DNA of 64,000 bases, taken from the NCBI RefSeq assembly GCF_023100945.1, contig NZ_CP064689.1:2834001-2898000 (forward strand). Direction: 5' to 3'. The first letter of the stretch is position 1; each line of letters begins with the position of its first letter. Below the pieces are notes generated by a model that saw only the letters and a program-made list of their open reading frames with translations, made no database searches and was not told the DNA's origin. A program made the translations under genes and the position numbers. Shown in pieces: positions 7,628 through 16,484 of this stretch. Origin of the DNA: Bradyrhizobium sp. 200. Its GTDB lineage: Bacteria > Pseudomonadota > Alphaproteobacteria > Rhizobiales > Xanthobacteraceae.

Positions 7628-8409
7628 CTTCGTCGCGGATGACGGCAATTCTGGCCGCGCTGGCGCTCGCCGCCGTGCTTGCGGGCTGCAAGGAGCGCAA
7701 GGACCCGGGCTTCCAGGGCTGGGTCGAGGCCGACATGATCTTCGTCAGCCCGGACGAAAGCGGGCGCATCACCAGGCTCAACGTGCGCGAGGGCGACGAG
7801 GTAAAGCCCGGCATGCAGCTCTATTCGGTCGATGACGATCTGCAGCAGGCGGACCTCAATCAGAACAAGGCCACGCTCGCCAACGCGCAGCAGACCTTCG
7901 ATCGCGCGTCGTCGCTGAGCAAGACCGGTTCCGGCACGCAGGCCAATCTGGATTCGGCGACCTCGGCGCTGCGCGTGGCGGAAGCCCGTGTCAACACCTC
8001 GCAAACCCGGCTGGCGCGGCGCAGCGGCTTTGCGCCGGTCGGCGGCACCATCCAGCAGATCTATTTCCGCGAAGGCGAGATGGTGCCGGAGCGGCGGCCG
8101 GTCTTGTCGATCATGCCGCCCGGCAACATGAAGCTGCGCTTCTTCGTGCCGGAGACCGAACTGCCAAAGCTTACGATCGGCGACGAGGTGAAGGTGACCT
8201 GCGACAATTGCGCGGCCGACCTCACGGCAAAGATCTATTTCATCGCGACGGCCGCCGAGTACACCCCACCGGTCATCTACAGCCTCGATGAGCGCAACAA
8301 GCTGGTCTATCTGATCCAGGCGCGGCCGAGCCGGCCGGACAGCTTGCGCGTCGGCCAACCGATCAGCGTGTTTCTCAATCCTCGAACGCCCATGGCGGAC
8401 AAGCGATGA
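7624..8409 (+). CDS. HlyD-family membrane fusion lipoprotein (YbhG-like)
   Basis: A 261-residue periplasmic adaptor for an ABC exporter. A lipoprotein signal ends in LAGC with Cys22 as the lipidated residue. The order of parts is typical: a biotinyl-lipoyl half (GWVEADMIFVSPDESGRI), a coiled-coil hairpin of about 60 residues (LNQNKATLANAQQTFDRA through EARVNTSQTRLARR), the second lipoyl half (GGTIQQIYFREGEMV), and a beta-barrel end. It starts inside the stop of the regulator gene and ends inside the start of the ATPase gene (ATGA overlaps), so the four proteins are made together. It would link the inner-membrane pump to an outer-membrane channel encoded elsewhere. Confidence 0.88.
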   Translation: MTSSRMTAILAALALAAVLAGCKERKDPGFQGWVEADMIFVSPDESGRITRLNVREGDEVKPGMQLYSVDDDLQQADLNQNKATLANAQQTFDRASSLSKTGSGTQANLDSATSALRVAEARVNTSQTRLARRSGFAPVGGTIQQIYFREGEMVPERRPVLSIMPPGNMKLRFFVPETELPKLTIGDEVKVTCDNCAADLTAKIYFIATAAEYTPPVIYSLDERNKLVYLIQARPSRPDSLRVGQPISVFLNPRTPMADKR

Positions 8410-9350
8410 GTTCGGTTCCCGCATCAGCCCCCGACATCGCTATCAACGTCGAAGGTCTTTCGAAATCGTTCGGCGGCCGCGAGGTCGTGCATGACCTCTC
8501 GATGCAGGTGAAGCGCGGCTCGATCTACGGCTTCCTAGGGCCCAACGGCTCCGGCAAGACCACCACCATCCGCATGCTCTGCGGCTTGCTGACGCCGGAT
8601 GCCGGCGAGGGGACCTGCCTCGGCTACGACATCCGCCGCGACGCCGACAAGATCAAGCGCCTGGTCGGCTACATGACGCAGCGCTTCAGCCTGTATCAGG
8701 ATCTCTCGGTGCGCGAGAACCTCGAATTTGTCGCTCGGCTTTACGGCCTGCGCGATGCGCGCAGCGCCGCGGCCGAGATGATCCGGCGGATCGGCCTGAG
8801 CGGCCGCGAGGAGCAACTCGCCGGCGAGCTTTCGGGCGGCTGGAAGCAGCGGTTGGCGCTCGGCGCCTGCACGCTGCCCAATCCGCAATTGCTGCTGCTG
8901 GACGAGCCGACCGCCGGCGTCGATCCCAAGGCGCGGCGCGATTTCTGGAACGAGATCCACGCGCTCGCCGCCGAGGGGCTCACGGTGCTGGTCTCCACCC
9001 ATTACATGGACGAAGCCGAGCGCTGTCACGAGATCGCCTATATCGCCTATGGCCATTTGCTGGCGCATGGCACGGTGGATGAGGTAATCGCGAAATCGGC
9101 GCTGTCGACCTGGACCGTCTCCGGCGACGACCTCAACGGGCTTGCGGCAGAGCTCGCGGGCAAGCCGGGCATCGACATGGTGGCGCCGTTCGGCACCAGC
9201 CTGCATGTTTCGGGGCGCGACAAATCGGCGCTCGAGGCGACCATCGCGCCTTATCGCAACACGAAGGGACGGCAATGGCAGGATAGCGAGCCGTCGCTGG
9301 AAGACGTGTTCATCGATCTCATGACCCGCTCAAAGGACAATTTCCAATGA
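8406..9350 (+). CDS. ABC transporter ATP-binding protein (YbhF-like, single ATPase domain)
   Basis: A 314-residue ATPase that powers the exporter. Walker A is GPNGSGKTT near residues 45-53, the signature LSGGWKQRL is near 142, and Walker B is LLLLDEPTAGVD near 162, followed by a switch His in VSTHYMDEAE. The C-terminal 80 residues are the usual drug-exporter regulatory tail. E. coli YbhF has two fused ATPase domains; this protein has only one, so it would work as a homodimer. ATGA overlaps join it to the adaptor before it and the permease after it. Confidence 0.92.
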   Translation: MSSVPASAPDIAINVEGLSKSFGGREVVHDLSMQVKRGSIYGFLGPNGSGKTTTIRMLCGLLTPDAGEGTCLGYDIRRDADKIKRLVGYMTQRFSLYQDLSVRENLEFVARLYGLRDARSAAAEMIRRIGLSGREEQLAGELSGGWKQRLALGACTLPNPQLLLLDEPTAGVDPKARRDFWNEIHALAAEGLTVLVSTHYMDEAERCHEIAYIAYGHLLAHGTVDEVIAKSALSTWTVSGDDLNGLAAELAGKPGIDMVAPFGTSLHVSGRDKSALEATIAPYRNTKGRQWQDSEPSLEDVFIDLMTRSKDNFQ

Positions 9351-10513
9351 GTGCAACCGAGATGACCAACCAGGATCGCGGCGGGAGCGAGCCGGCCTTC
9401 GGCTTCTGGCGGCGCAGCTATGCGATGCTGGTGAAGGAATTCATTCAGCTCCGCCGCGACCGTGTCTCGTTCGCGATGATCGTGATGATCCCGGTGATGC
9501 AGTTGCTGCTGTTCGGCTACGCCATCAACACCACGCCGCGCCATCTGCCGACGGCGGTATTGATCCAGGAAGACAGCGACCTGGCGCGATCGGTGCTGAA
9601 GGCGCTGGAGAATACCAGCTACTTCCGCTTCACCCGGGAAGTGCACAGCGTCGCCGAGTTCGACGATCTCCTGCAGTCCGGCAAGGTGCTGTTCGGGGTC
9701 GAGATCCCGCGCGGCTTCGAACGCGCGGTGCGGCGCGGCGACAAGCCGGCGCTGCTGGTCGCGGCGGATGCGACCGATCCGGTCGCGGCCGGCTCCGCGC
9801 TCGGCTCGCTCGGCATGGTGGTGCAGACCGCGCTCGCGCACGACCTTCACATCGGCGATCCGCCCGCGATGCCGTTCGAGATCAGGGCGCATGCGCGCTA
9901 CAATCCGGCTGCGGAATCGCGGCTCAATATCGTGCCCGGCCTCGTCGGCACCATCCTGACCATGACCATGCTGATCTTCACCGCGCTGTCGGTGACGCGC
10001 GAAATCGAGCGCGGCACCATGGAGAGCCTGCTGTCGATGCCGATCAGGCCGGTGGAAGTGATGTTCGGCAAGATCATTCCCTATGTGATCGTCGGCTTCA
10101 TCCAGGCGACGCTGATCGTCGGCATCGGGGTGCTGCTGTTCGGGGTGCCGATCCTCGGCAGCGTGGTGCTGCTGGCGGTGCTGACGACGCTGTTCATCAC
10201 CACCAACCTGTCGATCGGCTACACCTTCTCCACCATCGTGCAGAACCAGTTGCAGGCGATGCAGATGTCGATGATGTTCTTCCTGCCCAGCATTCTCCTG
10301 TCCGGATTCATGTTTCCGTTCGCAGGCATGCCGGTATGGGCGCAGTATCTCGGCGAGGTTCTGCCGCTGACGCATTACATCCGCATCGTTCGCGCCATCA
10401 TGCTGAAGGGCGCAGCTCCCTCCAACCTGCAATACGACACGATTGCACTCATTGCACTGATGCTGATCGCGATGACCATCGCCGTGACGCGCTTCCGTCG
10501 AACGCTCGATTGA
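9347..10513 (+). CDS. ABC-2 type exporter permease (YbhS/YbhR-like)
   Basis: A 388-residue inner-membrane permease. One hydrophobic helix lies near residues 36-56, followed by a periplasmic domain of about 120 residues (TTPRHLPTAVLIQEDSD and onward). Five more helices run from about residue 195 to the end, with the ABC-2 signature region around EIERGTMESLLSMPIRP. The family exports drugs or lipids. E. coli has two permease genes in this operon; here there is one, which would form a homodimer with the single-domain ATPase. It is the last gene of the operon and is followed by a palindromic repeat. Confidence 0.9.
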   Translation: MSATEMTNQDRGGSEPAFGFWRRSYAMLVKEFIQLRRDRVSFAMIVMIPVMQLLLFGYAINTTPRHLPTAVLIQEDSDLARSVLKALENTSYFRFTREVHSVAEFDDLLQSGKVLFGVEIPRGFERAVRRGDKPALLVAADATDPVAAGSALGSLGMVVQTALAHDLHIGDPPAMPFEIRAHARYNPAAESRLNIVPGLVGTILTMTMLIFTALSVTREIERGTMESLLSMPIRPVEVMFGKIIPYVIVGFIQATLIVGIGVLLFGVPILGSVVLLAVLTTLFITTNLSIGYTFSTIVQNQLQAMQMSMMFFLPSILLSGFMFPFAGMPVWAQYLGEVLPLTHYIRIVRAIMLKGAAPSNLQYDTIALIALMLIAMTIAVTRFRRTLD

Positions 10514-10550
10514 GGGTATAAGCAGCAAGAGGTAGCGCGGTGGGTCCATC

Positions 10551-10627
10551 CGTCATTGCGAGCGCAGCGAAGCAATCCATACTTTCTTCGCGGCGCGATG
10601 GATTGCTTCGCTGCGCTCGCAATGACG
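10551..10627. repeat. Palindromic repeat, family D copy 2
   Basis: CGTCATTGCGAGCGCAGC is mirrored by GCTGCGCTCGCAATGACG, with AAGCAATCCAT / ATGGATTGCTT inside. It lies between the exporter permease and the cyclase gene, and could stabilise or end the efflux transcript. Confidence 0.88.
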
Positions 10628-10687
10628 GAGAAGCGGAGGGGCCGTCTCGGTTTGCACTCTTACGCGCCCGGAATGACAGGTGAGGGG

Positions 10688-11998
10688 ATGGCAGGGTTCT
10701 GGGGCAAAGCGAAGAACGACCAAGACTCGGGGGTATCGTCCGACTTCCAGCGTGCGCTGATGCAGGAAGTGATGACAACCGAGCTGCTGCGCATCAAGGC
10801 GCTGATCGCAACCACCGCGGTGCTCGGCATCATCCTCGGAACCGTCTACTTCTTCGCATCCGAGGCGGTGAGCCGCGTCTGGCACGGCAATCTGAAGCCG
10901 GAATATCTCTATTCGATCATCGTGCCGTTCATCCTGTTCGAACTGTGGGTGCATGGCCAGATCACCCGCCACATGCGGCAGGGCCGCGACCTGCCGGTGA
11001 TCCGGCGTTATCTCGGCGCGCTGATCGAGACCTCGATGCCGACGGTCGCGCTGGCGCTGCACATCAACAGCATGGGGTCGGTGGCCGCGCTCGGCTTCGT
11101 GACGCCGATGACCTATTTCATCTTCATCATCCTCTCGACGCTGCGGCTGGACTTCTGGCTCTCTACCTTCACCGGTGCGGTTGCCGCCGTGCAGTTGTTC
11201 TGCATGGCGATGTTCTATCACCCCGCGGTCGGGGCCAGTGCCGAGCCGCTCTATTATCACGCTGCGCGCAGCCTGATCGTGCTGATCTGCGGCGTGCTCG
11301 CAGGCGCGGTCGGGCATCAGTTGCGACGGCAGTTCGAGGCGAGCATCAGGGCGGCGACCGCGCGCGACCGCATCACCAATTTGTTCGGCCAGCACGTCTC
11401 GCCGCAGGTGGTCGAGCGCCTGATGGCCGAGGGCACGAAAACCGACAGCGACATCCGCCGCGTCGCCGTCATGTTCGTCGATTTCCGCAGCTTCACGGCC
11501 GGCGCGCGCTCGCGCACGCCGCAGGAAGTCGTGGATCGGCTCGACGGTGCCTTCGCCATTCTGGTCGAGATTCTCGACCGCCACGGTGGCATCGTGAACA
11601 AATTCCTGGGCGACGGATTTTTGGCGCTGTTCGGCGCGCCCCTCCATGCGCCGGATCCGGCACACCGGGCGGTCGCTGCGGCGCGCGAGATGCTGGACGC
11701 GAATGCGCGCATCAATGAAGCAACGAGCTGGCCCTTGCGTATCGGCATCGGCATTCACCTCGGCGAGGTGGTCGCCGGCAATATCGGCTCGCCGCGGCGC
11801 AAGGAATACACCGTGATCGGCGACACCGTGAACTTCGCCTCGCGGTTAGAGGCGCTCAACAAGGATTTCAATTCGCAGTTCCTGATCTCGGAGGCGGTTC
11901 GCGACGCGCTCGGCGAAGCCTGCGGCGATGCCGTCTCGCTCGGCGAGGTCGAGATCAGAGGCTATGAGCAGCCGATGGCCGTGTGGCGGTTGGGATAG
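10688..11998 (+). CDS. Membrane-bound class III adenylate/guanylate cyclase
   Basis: A 436-residue protein from ATG 10688, chosen because AGGTGAGG lies just before it; an ATG at 10673 is in frame but poorly supported. The first half has about six membrane helices between residues 35 and 215. The second half, from about residue 255, is a class III cyclase catalytic domain. VMFVDFRSFT and VNKFLGDGFLALFG supply the two metal-binding aspartates, and YTVIGDTVNFASRLE is the substrate segment. It should make cyclic AMP or GMP in response to a signal sensed in or at the membrane. A second, unrelated cyclase is at 28828-30723. Confidence 0.88.
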   Translation: MAGFWGKAKNDQDSGVSSDFQRALMQEVMTTELLRIKALIATTAVLGIILGTVYFFASEAVSRVWHGNLKPEYLYSIIVPFILFELWVHGQITRHMRQGRDLPVIRRYLGALIETSMPTVALALHINSMGSVAALGFVTPMTYFIFIILSTLRLDFWLSTFTGAVAAVQLFCMAMFYHPAVGASAEPLYYHAARSLIVLICGVLAGAVGHQLRRQFEASIRAATARDRITNLFGQHVSPQVVERLMAEGTKTDSDIRRVAVMFVDFRSFTAGARSRTPQEVVDRLDGAFAILVEILDRHGGIVNKFLGDGFLALFGAPLHAPDPAHRAVAAAREMLDANARINEATSWPLRIGIGIHLGEVVAGNIGSPRRKEYTVIGDTVNFASRLEALNKDFNSQFLISEAVRDALGEACGDAVSLGEVEIRGYEQPMAVWRLG

Positions 11999-12009
11999 GG
12001 AGTATCGAA

Positions 12010-12924
12010 ATGCAACGACGTTACATCACTGTGGACGTTTTCACCGACCGCGCCTTCGGCGGCAATCCGCTGGCCGTCGTGCTCGACGCCGGCGGGATGT
12101 CGACCGGACAGATGCAGGCGGTCGCCACCGAGTTCAATTATTCGGAGACGACCTTCGTGCTGCCGCCGGCCGATCCCGCGCACGACGCGCAGGTGCGCAT
12201 CTTCACGGTGAACCGGGAGTTGCCGTTTGCGGGCCATCCCAATGTCGGCACCGCCTTTGTGTTGGCGACGCTGGCGGCAAAGCCTCCGGCGCGGCTGCTG
12301 TTCGAGGAGGGAGCAGGCCTCGTGCCGGTCGAGATCGTGACGGCGCAAGGCAGGGTCGTCAGCACCGAATTCACCGCGCCGCAGCCGCTGAAGCGGATGT
12401 CGCGTCTCAGCGCCGAGCAGGCCGCAGCTCTGCTTTCACTGTCGGCGAGCGATGTGAGAGCCGACCGGCATCCGCCGCAGGTCATCTCGGTCGGGTTATC
12501 GTTTCTGGCAGTCGAAGTCGCCTCGCGCGAGGCGCTGCGACGGGCCAGGCCCGATGCCGCGGCGTTCGCAAAAACTTTCCCGTGTGACGGCAGCGATGCC
12601 GTCTACTTCTATACGCGCGACGTGCCGGCCAGCGAGAAGCCCTGCGAGCTGCAGGCACGGATGTTTCATCCCGGCGCCAGCGGGCTCTCCGAAGACCCGG
12701 CCACCGGCAGCGCGACGGCGGCCTGCGCCGCGCTGCTTGCCGATCTCGACGACATCAAGGACGGCGAATTGAGTTTGAAGATCGGGCAGGGCGTCGACAT
12801 GGGCCGGCCGAGTCTCTTGCTGACGCGCGTCCGCAAGAAAGATGGCGCGATAGCTTCCATTCACGTCGGCGGCAGTTGCGTGCAGATCATGGAGGGAACG
12901 TTCCGGCTTGATGGTGCCTTGTAG
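12010..12924 (+). CDS. PhzF family isomerase/epimerase-like protein
   Basis: A 304-residue cytosolic protein of the PhzF (diaminopimelate-epimerase-fold) family. Family marks are VDVFTDRAFGGNPLAVV at residues 8-24, the catalytic glutamate Glu46 in NYSETTFV, GHPNVGTA at 75-82, and EDPATGSATAACA near 225. PhzF itself isomerises a phenazine precursor, but no other phenazine genes are here. This is therefore one of the many paralogues of unknown substrate. The stop codon TAG lies inside a palindromic repeat (GTAGCCCGG), so the repeat has probably set or replaced the end of the gene. Confidence 0.88.
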   Translation: MQRRYITVDVFTDRAFGGNPLAVVLDAGGMSTGQMQAVATEFNYSETTFVLPPADPAHDAQVRIFTVNRELPFAGHPNVGTAFVLATLAAKPPARLLFEEGAGLVPVEIVTAQGRVVSTEFTAPQPLKRMSRLSAEQAAALLSLSASDVRADRHPPQVISVGLSFLAVEVASREALRRARPDAAAFAKTFPCDGSDAVYFYTRDVPASEKPCELQARMFHPGASGLSEDPATGSATAACAALLADLDDIKDGELSLKIGQGVDMGRPSLLLTRVRKKDGAIASIHVGGSCVQIMEGTFRLDGAL

Positions 12925-13010
12925 CCCGGATGGAGCGCAGCGTAATCCGGGGCAGGTCAATCCGCCTTCGACACCGTTCCCGGATTGCGCTGCGCTCCAT
13001 CCGGGCTACG
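12921..13010. repeat. Palindromic repeat, family C copy 1
   Basis: GTAGCCCGGATGGAGCGCAG pairs with CTGCGCTCCATCCGGGCTAC at the other end, and AATCCGGG / CCCGGATT lie inside. Its first bases provide the stop codon of the PhzF-like gene. Further copies are at 40658-40746 and 43384-43472. Confidence 0.9.
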
Positions 13011-13021
13011 AAGCTACGGTT

Positions 13022-13486
13022 CTACACTTGCGGCGCGACAAGATTCTCCACCTTCACGCCGTCGCGCTCCTCGATGATCTCCGCGATCCACTGCCGGTGG
13101 CAATGGGCGTGGTCGCGCTCATAACAGAGAATGCACACTGGCCCCGACTTGTTCACCAGCGCCGACAGCTCGTCGAGTTGCTCCTTCGCCTGCGCCGTCT
13201 TCAGATGTGCCGAATAGATCCTGTGCAGCAGACCAAGCTTGCCGCTGCGCGCGGCCTCGCGGCCGCTCTTCGGGGTCCCGAGGCCCTTGAGGTGCAGATA
13301 GGAGATGCCGCGCTCGTCGAGGCCGGCCGCGAGCTGGTTCTTGGAAAAGCCCGGTCGCCGCGAGGATGCCACCGCGCGGACGTCGACCAGGAGCTTGACG
13401 CCGGCGGCTTCGAGTTCGTCGAGCACGGCTTTCGGCGGCGTCTGCTCGTAGCCGATGGTGAAGAGGCGTTTGGTCCTGCGGGCCAT
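13022..13486 (-). CDS. DUF488 family protein
   Basis: A 154-residue soluble protein from ATG 13486. It opens with RLFTIGYEQTPPKAVLDEL and carries LLVDVRAVASSRRPGFSK, then a C-terminal CILCYERDHAHCHR segment. These are the standard marks of DUF488, a family with two conserved cysteines near the end whose biochemical role is unsettled. No signal peptide is present. The gene points toward the PhzF-like gene, with a palindromic repeat between them, and diverges from the Bug protein gene. Confidence 0.88.
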   Translation of the reverse strand: MARRTKRLFTIGYEQTPPKAVLDELEAAGVKLLVDVRAVASSRRPGFSKNQLAAGLDERGISYLHLKGLGTPKSGREAARSGKLGLLHRIYSAHLKTAQAKEQLDELSALVNKSGPVCILCYERDHAHCHRQWIAEIIEERDGVKVENLVAPQV

Positions 13487-13628
13487 GTCGATCCAGACAT
13501 TATGTCGCTGGCGCAAGGCTACGGTAATGGTCGGTCGATTGCTACAACCGCGTTGCGGCCGGAAGTGGCGTGTCGCATAGTTCCGCGAAAGAGCCAGTCG
13601 ATGGCCATTCTCGCTTTGGGGGGACAAG

Positions 13629-14600
13629 ATGAACCGCATTGGCCGCTCGCTGACATGGATACTCGCGCTTCTCGTCTGCGGCGTTGCGGCAGCGCACGGG
13701 CAGACCAACTATCCCGACCGGCCGGTGAAGATCATCGTCCCGATCGGGCCTGGCGGCAGCTACGACCTGGTCGGGCGGCAGCTTGCGGATGCGCTGTCGA
13801 AGCGGATGGGGCAGGCCTTCGTCGTCGAGAACAAGCCGGGCGCCGGTACCGTCGTCGGCACGCAGGCGGCAAGCCAGAGCGAGCCGGACGGCTACACGCT
13901 GGTGGTCGGCGGGCTCTCCAACATGGCGTTCAATTCGGCGCTGTATTCCAAGCTGGCGTACGATCCGCGCAAGGATTTCGTGCCGGTCGCGCTGATCTAC
14001 AAGTTCGGTTACGTGATGGTCGGCCGCAAGGATCTACCGCACGCCAAGCTGGCGGACATCGTCGCCGCCGCCAAGGCGAACCCGGGCTCGATCTCGGTGG
14101 CGACCGCCGGCGTCGGCACCGGCCAGCATCTGGTGGCCGCCGCGTTCATGAAAGCCGCCGGCGTGAAGTTCCTGGAAGTGCCCTACAAGGGGTCGCCGCC
14201 GGCCTTCACCGACCTGCTCGCCGGCCGCATCGATCTGTTCTTCGATTCGAACGCTGCCGGGCTCCCTTATGTTCAGTCGGGCCAGGCAAAGGGCATTGCG
14301 CTGCTGTCATCGAAGCGCAGTCCGCTGGCGCCTGACGTGCCGACGATGTCGGAATCCGGCGTGTCCGGCCTCGATGTCGATTCCTGGCTCGGGATATTCG
14401 CGCCGGCCAAGACGCCGCCGGAGGCCATCGCAAAACTGCGCAAGGAAATCCGCGCCTCGCTGCCCGACCTCAAGGAGCGTTTTGAGAAGAGCGGCGGAGA
14501 GGTCTGGGATCTGCCTGACGATAAGCTCGACGCCTTCGTCGCCTCCGAATACGAGAGCTGGACCAAGCTGATCCGCGAGGCCGGCATCAAGCTGGATTAG
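13629..14600 (+). CDS. Bug family (TctC-like) periplasmic substrate-binding protein
   Basis: A 323-residue secreted binding protein. A signal peptide covers about residues 1-25 (ending AHGQ), and a GGGGGGACA site precedes the ATG. Family marks include YPDRPVKIIVP, GPGGSYDLVGR, VENKPGAGTVVGTQ, the EPDGYTLVVG strand, and VPYKGSPPAFTDLLAGRID. Bug proteins bind small carboxylates for tripartite tricarboxylate transporters or act as sensors. No TctA or TctB genes lie nearby, as is common for this very large family. The ligand cannot be told from the sequence. Confidence 0.92.
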   Translation: MNRIGRSLTWILALLVCGVAAAHGQTNYPDRPVKIIVPIGPGGSYDLVGRQLADALSKRMGQAFVVENKPGAGTVVGTQAASQSEPDGYTLVVGGLSNMAFNSALYSKLAYDPRKDFVPVALIYKFGYVMVGRKDLPHAKLADIVAAAKANPGSISVATAGVGTGQHLVAAAFMKAAGVKFLEVPYKGSPPAFTDLLAGRIDLFFDSNAAGLPYVQSGQAKGIALLSSKRSPLAPDVPTMSESGVSGLDVDSWLGIFAPAKTPPEAIAKLRKEIRASLPDLKERFEKSGGEVWDLPDDKLDAFVASEYESWTKLIREAGIKLD

Positions 14601-14603
14601 GAG

Positions 14604-15428
14604 TTATTTTACGCGCTCGATCAACTCCATCGCGCCGGCCGGTGCGCGTATCTTGCCCTCGTGGATGACGTAAGCGAACACGTCACGCGGCGTCTTCTTT
14701 GGCTTGGCGGCATCGACGCGCGGCAGATCGTCGGGCTCGCCGCCATCGGCCCAGGCCTGAAAGCGCTTGGCCCAGGCGTCGAGCTGCTTCGGCGGATAGC
14801 AGGTCTTGAGCTCGTCATTGCCCTTCTGCAGCCGGGCATAGACGAAGTCGCTGACGACGTCGGCGATCGCGGGATATTTGCCGTGCTCGGCGAACACGAC
14901 GGGCGTCTCGAACCTGCGCAGCAATGCGATGAAGTCAGGCACGCAGAAGCTGTCGTGCCGCACCTCGACCACGTGCCGGAGCGCGCGTCCCTCGAGTTTG
15001 CGTGGCAAGAGTTCGAGGAACTTGCCGAAATCGGCCTCATCGAATTTCTTGGTCGGCGCGAACTGCCACAGCACGGGACCGAGCCTGTCGCCGAGTTCCA
15101 GCACGCCGGAATCGTAGAAGCGTTTTACGGAATCGCCGGCCTCCGCCAGCACACGACGATTGGTCGCGAAGCGCGGTCCTTTCAACGAGAACACGAATCC
15201 GTCCGGCACCTCGCGCGCCCATTTGCGGAAACTCTCGGGTTTCTGCGAGCCGTAATAGGTGCCGTTGATCTCGATCGAGGTCAGCTTCGATGCGGCATAG
15301 GACAGCTCTTTCGCCTGTGTGAGCTTTTCGGGATAAAACACGCCGCGCCAGGGCTCGAAGGTCCAGCCGCCGATGCCGATATAGATGTTGCCGCCATTTT
15401 TTGCGGTCGATGTGGAGGGCTTGCTCAC
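14604..15428 (-). CDS. DUF72 family protein
   Basis: A 274-residue cytosolic protein. I prefer the GTG at 15428 because a GAG site precedes it; a TTG at 15446 would add six residues. It begins with IYIGIGGWTFEPWRGVFYP and contains SIEINGTYYG, FVFSLKGPRFATN, LGPVLWQFAP and VVEVRHDSF. These are the conserved strands of the DUF72 TIM-barrel family (YecE-like), which has no established reaction. It ends four bases from the stop of the Bug gene, which runs toward it, and diverges from the Crp-type regulator. Confidence 0.9.
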   Translation of the reverse strand: MSKPSTSTAKNGGNIYIGIGGWTFEPWRGVFYPEKLTQAKELSYAASKLTSIEINGTYYGSQKPESFRKWAREVPDGFVFSLKGPRFATNRRVLAEAGDSVKRFYDSGVLELGDRLGPVLWQFAPTKKFDEADFGKFLELLPRKLEGRALRHVVEVRHDSFCVPDFIALLRRFETPVVFAEHGKYPAIADVVSDFVYARLQKGNDELKTCYPPKQLDAWAKRFQAWADGGEPDDLPRVDAAKPKKTPRDVFAYVIHEGKIRAPAGAMELIERVK

Positions 15429-15680
15429 GGGAGAACTCGTCTGCAAAGGACAGGAGGGGCAAGCTGCATGTTAACCAAATCGGCCCTGATTGGCCAGTTT
15501 GTCGCAGCAGCCGACAAACACTCGAAAACACGGCCCGATATATGGACAGGCAAGTTCCTGCAGCCGAGAATGCCCGCGGCATTTGGCGCGCCAATTGCAG
15601 AGCCCGCAAGGTTGCCAACCGTGGCTGGAGCGTCGTGTATCGACGCAGGATGAGAACTGGATTTGGCTCCGAGCGGAACA

Positions 15681-16484
15681 ATGATGAGCAAGCACCACGC
15701 GTTGCAATCCGCATCTGCTATCGGCAAGGCCGGCGCGCCTGCGCAGTTCGGCGCACTGCTGATGACCGATGGCGGGACTCAGCGCAGCGGGCCGCCGTAT
15801 CTGTTCAGCGGACTGACGGAAACCGAAATCGCGCATGTGCTGGGCTCGGGAAAGCGCCGGGTGCTCTACCGCGGCGCGCAGCTCTTCAGCCAGGGCAGTC
15901 CGCAAGACGGCATCTTCCTGATCGAGAGCGGGCGCATCAAGGTATTCTACACCGGGCCGTCGGGCCGCGAGATCACGCTGGCATACTGGCACTCGGGCAA
16001 TTTCGTCGGCGGCCCGGAGGTCTTCAAGCAGGGCCTGCACGTCTGGTCCGGCGTTGCAGCCGTCAACAGCACGGTGCTGCATTTGCCGGGCGATGTGCTG
16101 CGCCGGATGGTGATGACGATCCCGGCGCTCGCCATCGGCATCATCGAAGGCCTCACCTTCAAGGGCCAATGCTATTCCGCGCTGGCGCAAATGCTCGGCA
16201 CGCGCTCGCCGACCGAACGGCTCGCGCAACTCCTGCTGCATCTGATGAACCTGTACGGCGTCGAGGAGAGCCACGGGACGTTGATCGCCGCGTCATTCAC
16301 GCACGCCGATCTCGCGCACATGACAGGCGTGACGCGCCAGTCGGTCACCGTCAGTCTCAAGCGGTTCACCGAGCTTGGAATCCTGAGCGCGCATGGCGCC
16401 AACCTGGTCATCAAGAACGCTGACATGCTGAGCGAAATCCGCGATGGCAAACTCGCCAAGGCTGCGGCCTCGGACGAGGCCTGA
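15681..16484 (+). CDS. Crp/Fnr family transcriptional regulator
   Basis: A 267-residue regulator from ATG 15681, preceded by GAGCGGA. A cyclic-nucleotide-binding-like domain spans about residues 40-155, with LFSQGSPQDGIFLIESGRIKV. The winged helix-turn-helix lies near 200-232, with THADLAHMTGVTRQSVT and a recognition helix SVTVSLKRF. The N-terminus has no cysteine cluster, so it is not an oxygen-sensing FNR. The domain could bind a small effector. Its target is unknown; the sulfatase-transporter cluster begins about 530 bases downstream on the same strand, which makes a link possible but unproven. Confidence 0.88.
   Translation: MMSKHHALQSASAIGKAGAPAQFGALLMTDGGTQRSGPPYLFSGLTETEIAHVLGSGKRRVLYRGAQLFSQGSPQDGIFLIESGRIKVFYTGPSGREITLAYWHSGNFVGGPEVFKQGLHVWSGVAAVNSTVLHLPGDVLRRMVMTIPALAIGIIEGLTFKGQCYSALAQMLGTRSPTERLAQLLLHLMNLYGVEESHGTLIAASFTHADLAHMTGVTRQSVTVSLKRFTELGILSAHGANLVIKNADMLSEIRDGKLAKAAASDEA

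Noticed and set aside
9251..10549. Long open frame on the minus strand opposite the exporter permease
   Set aside because: It is full of His, Arg, Asp and Gln, typical of a shadow of membrane-protein codons. No domain is recognised.
12010..12924. Phenazine biosynthesis locus based on the PhzF-like gene
   Set aside because: No other phz gene is present. PhzF-fold proteins are widespread with unrelated or unknown roles.
13528..13543. TGGTCGGTCGATTGCT before the first Bug gene as a sigma-54 promoter
   Set aside because: The GG/GC spacing is right but three of the conserved bases of the -24 box differ. Too weak to report as a promoter.
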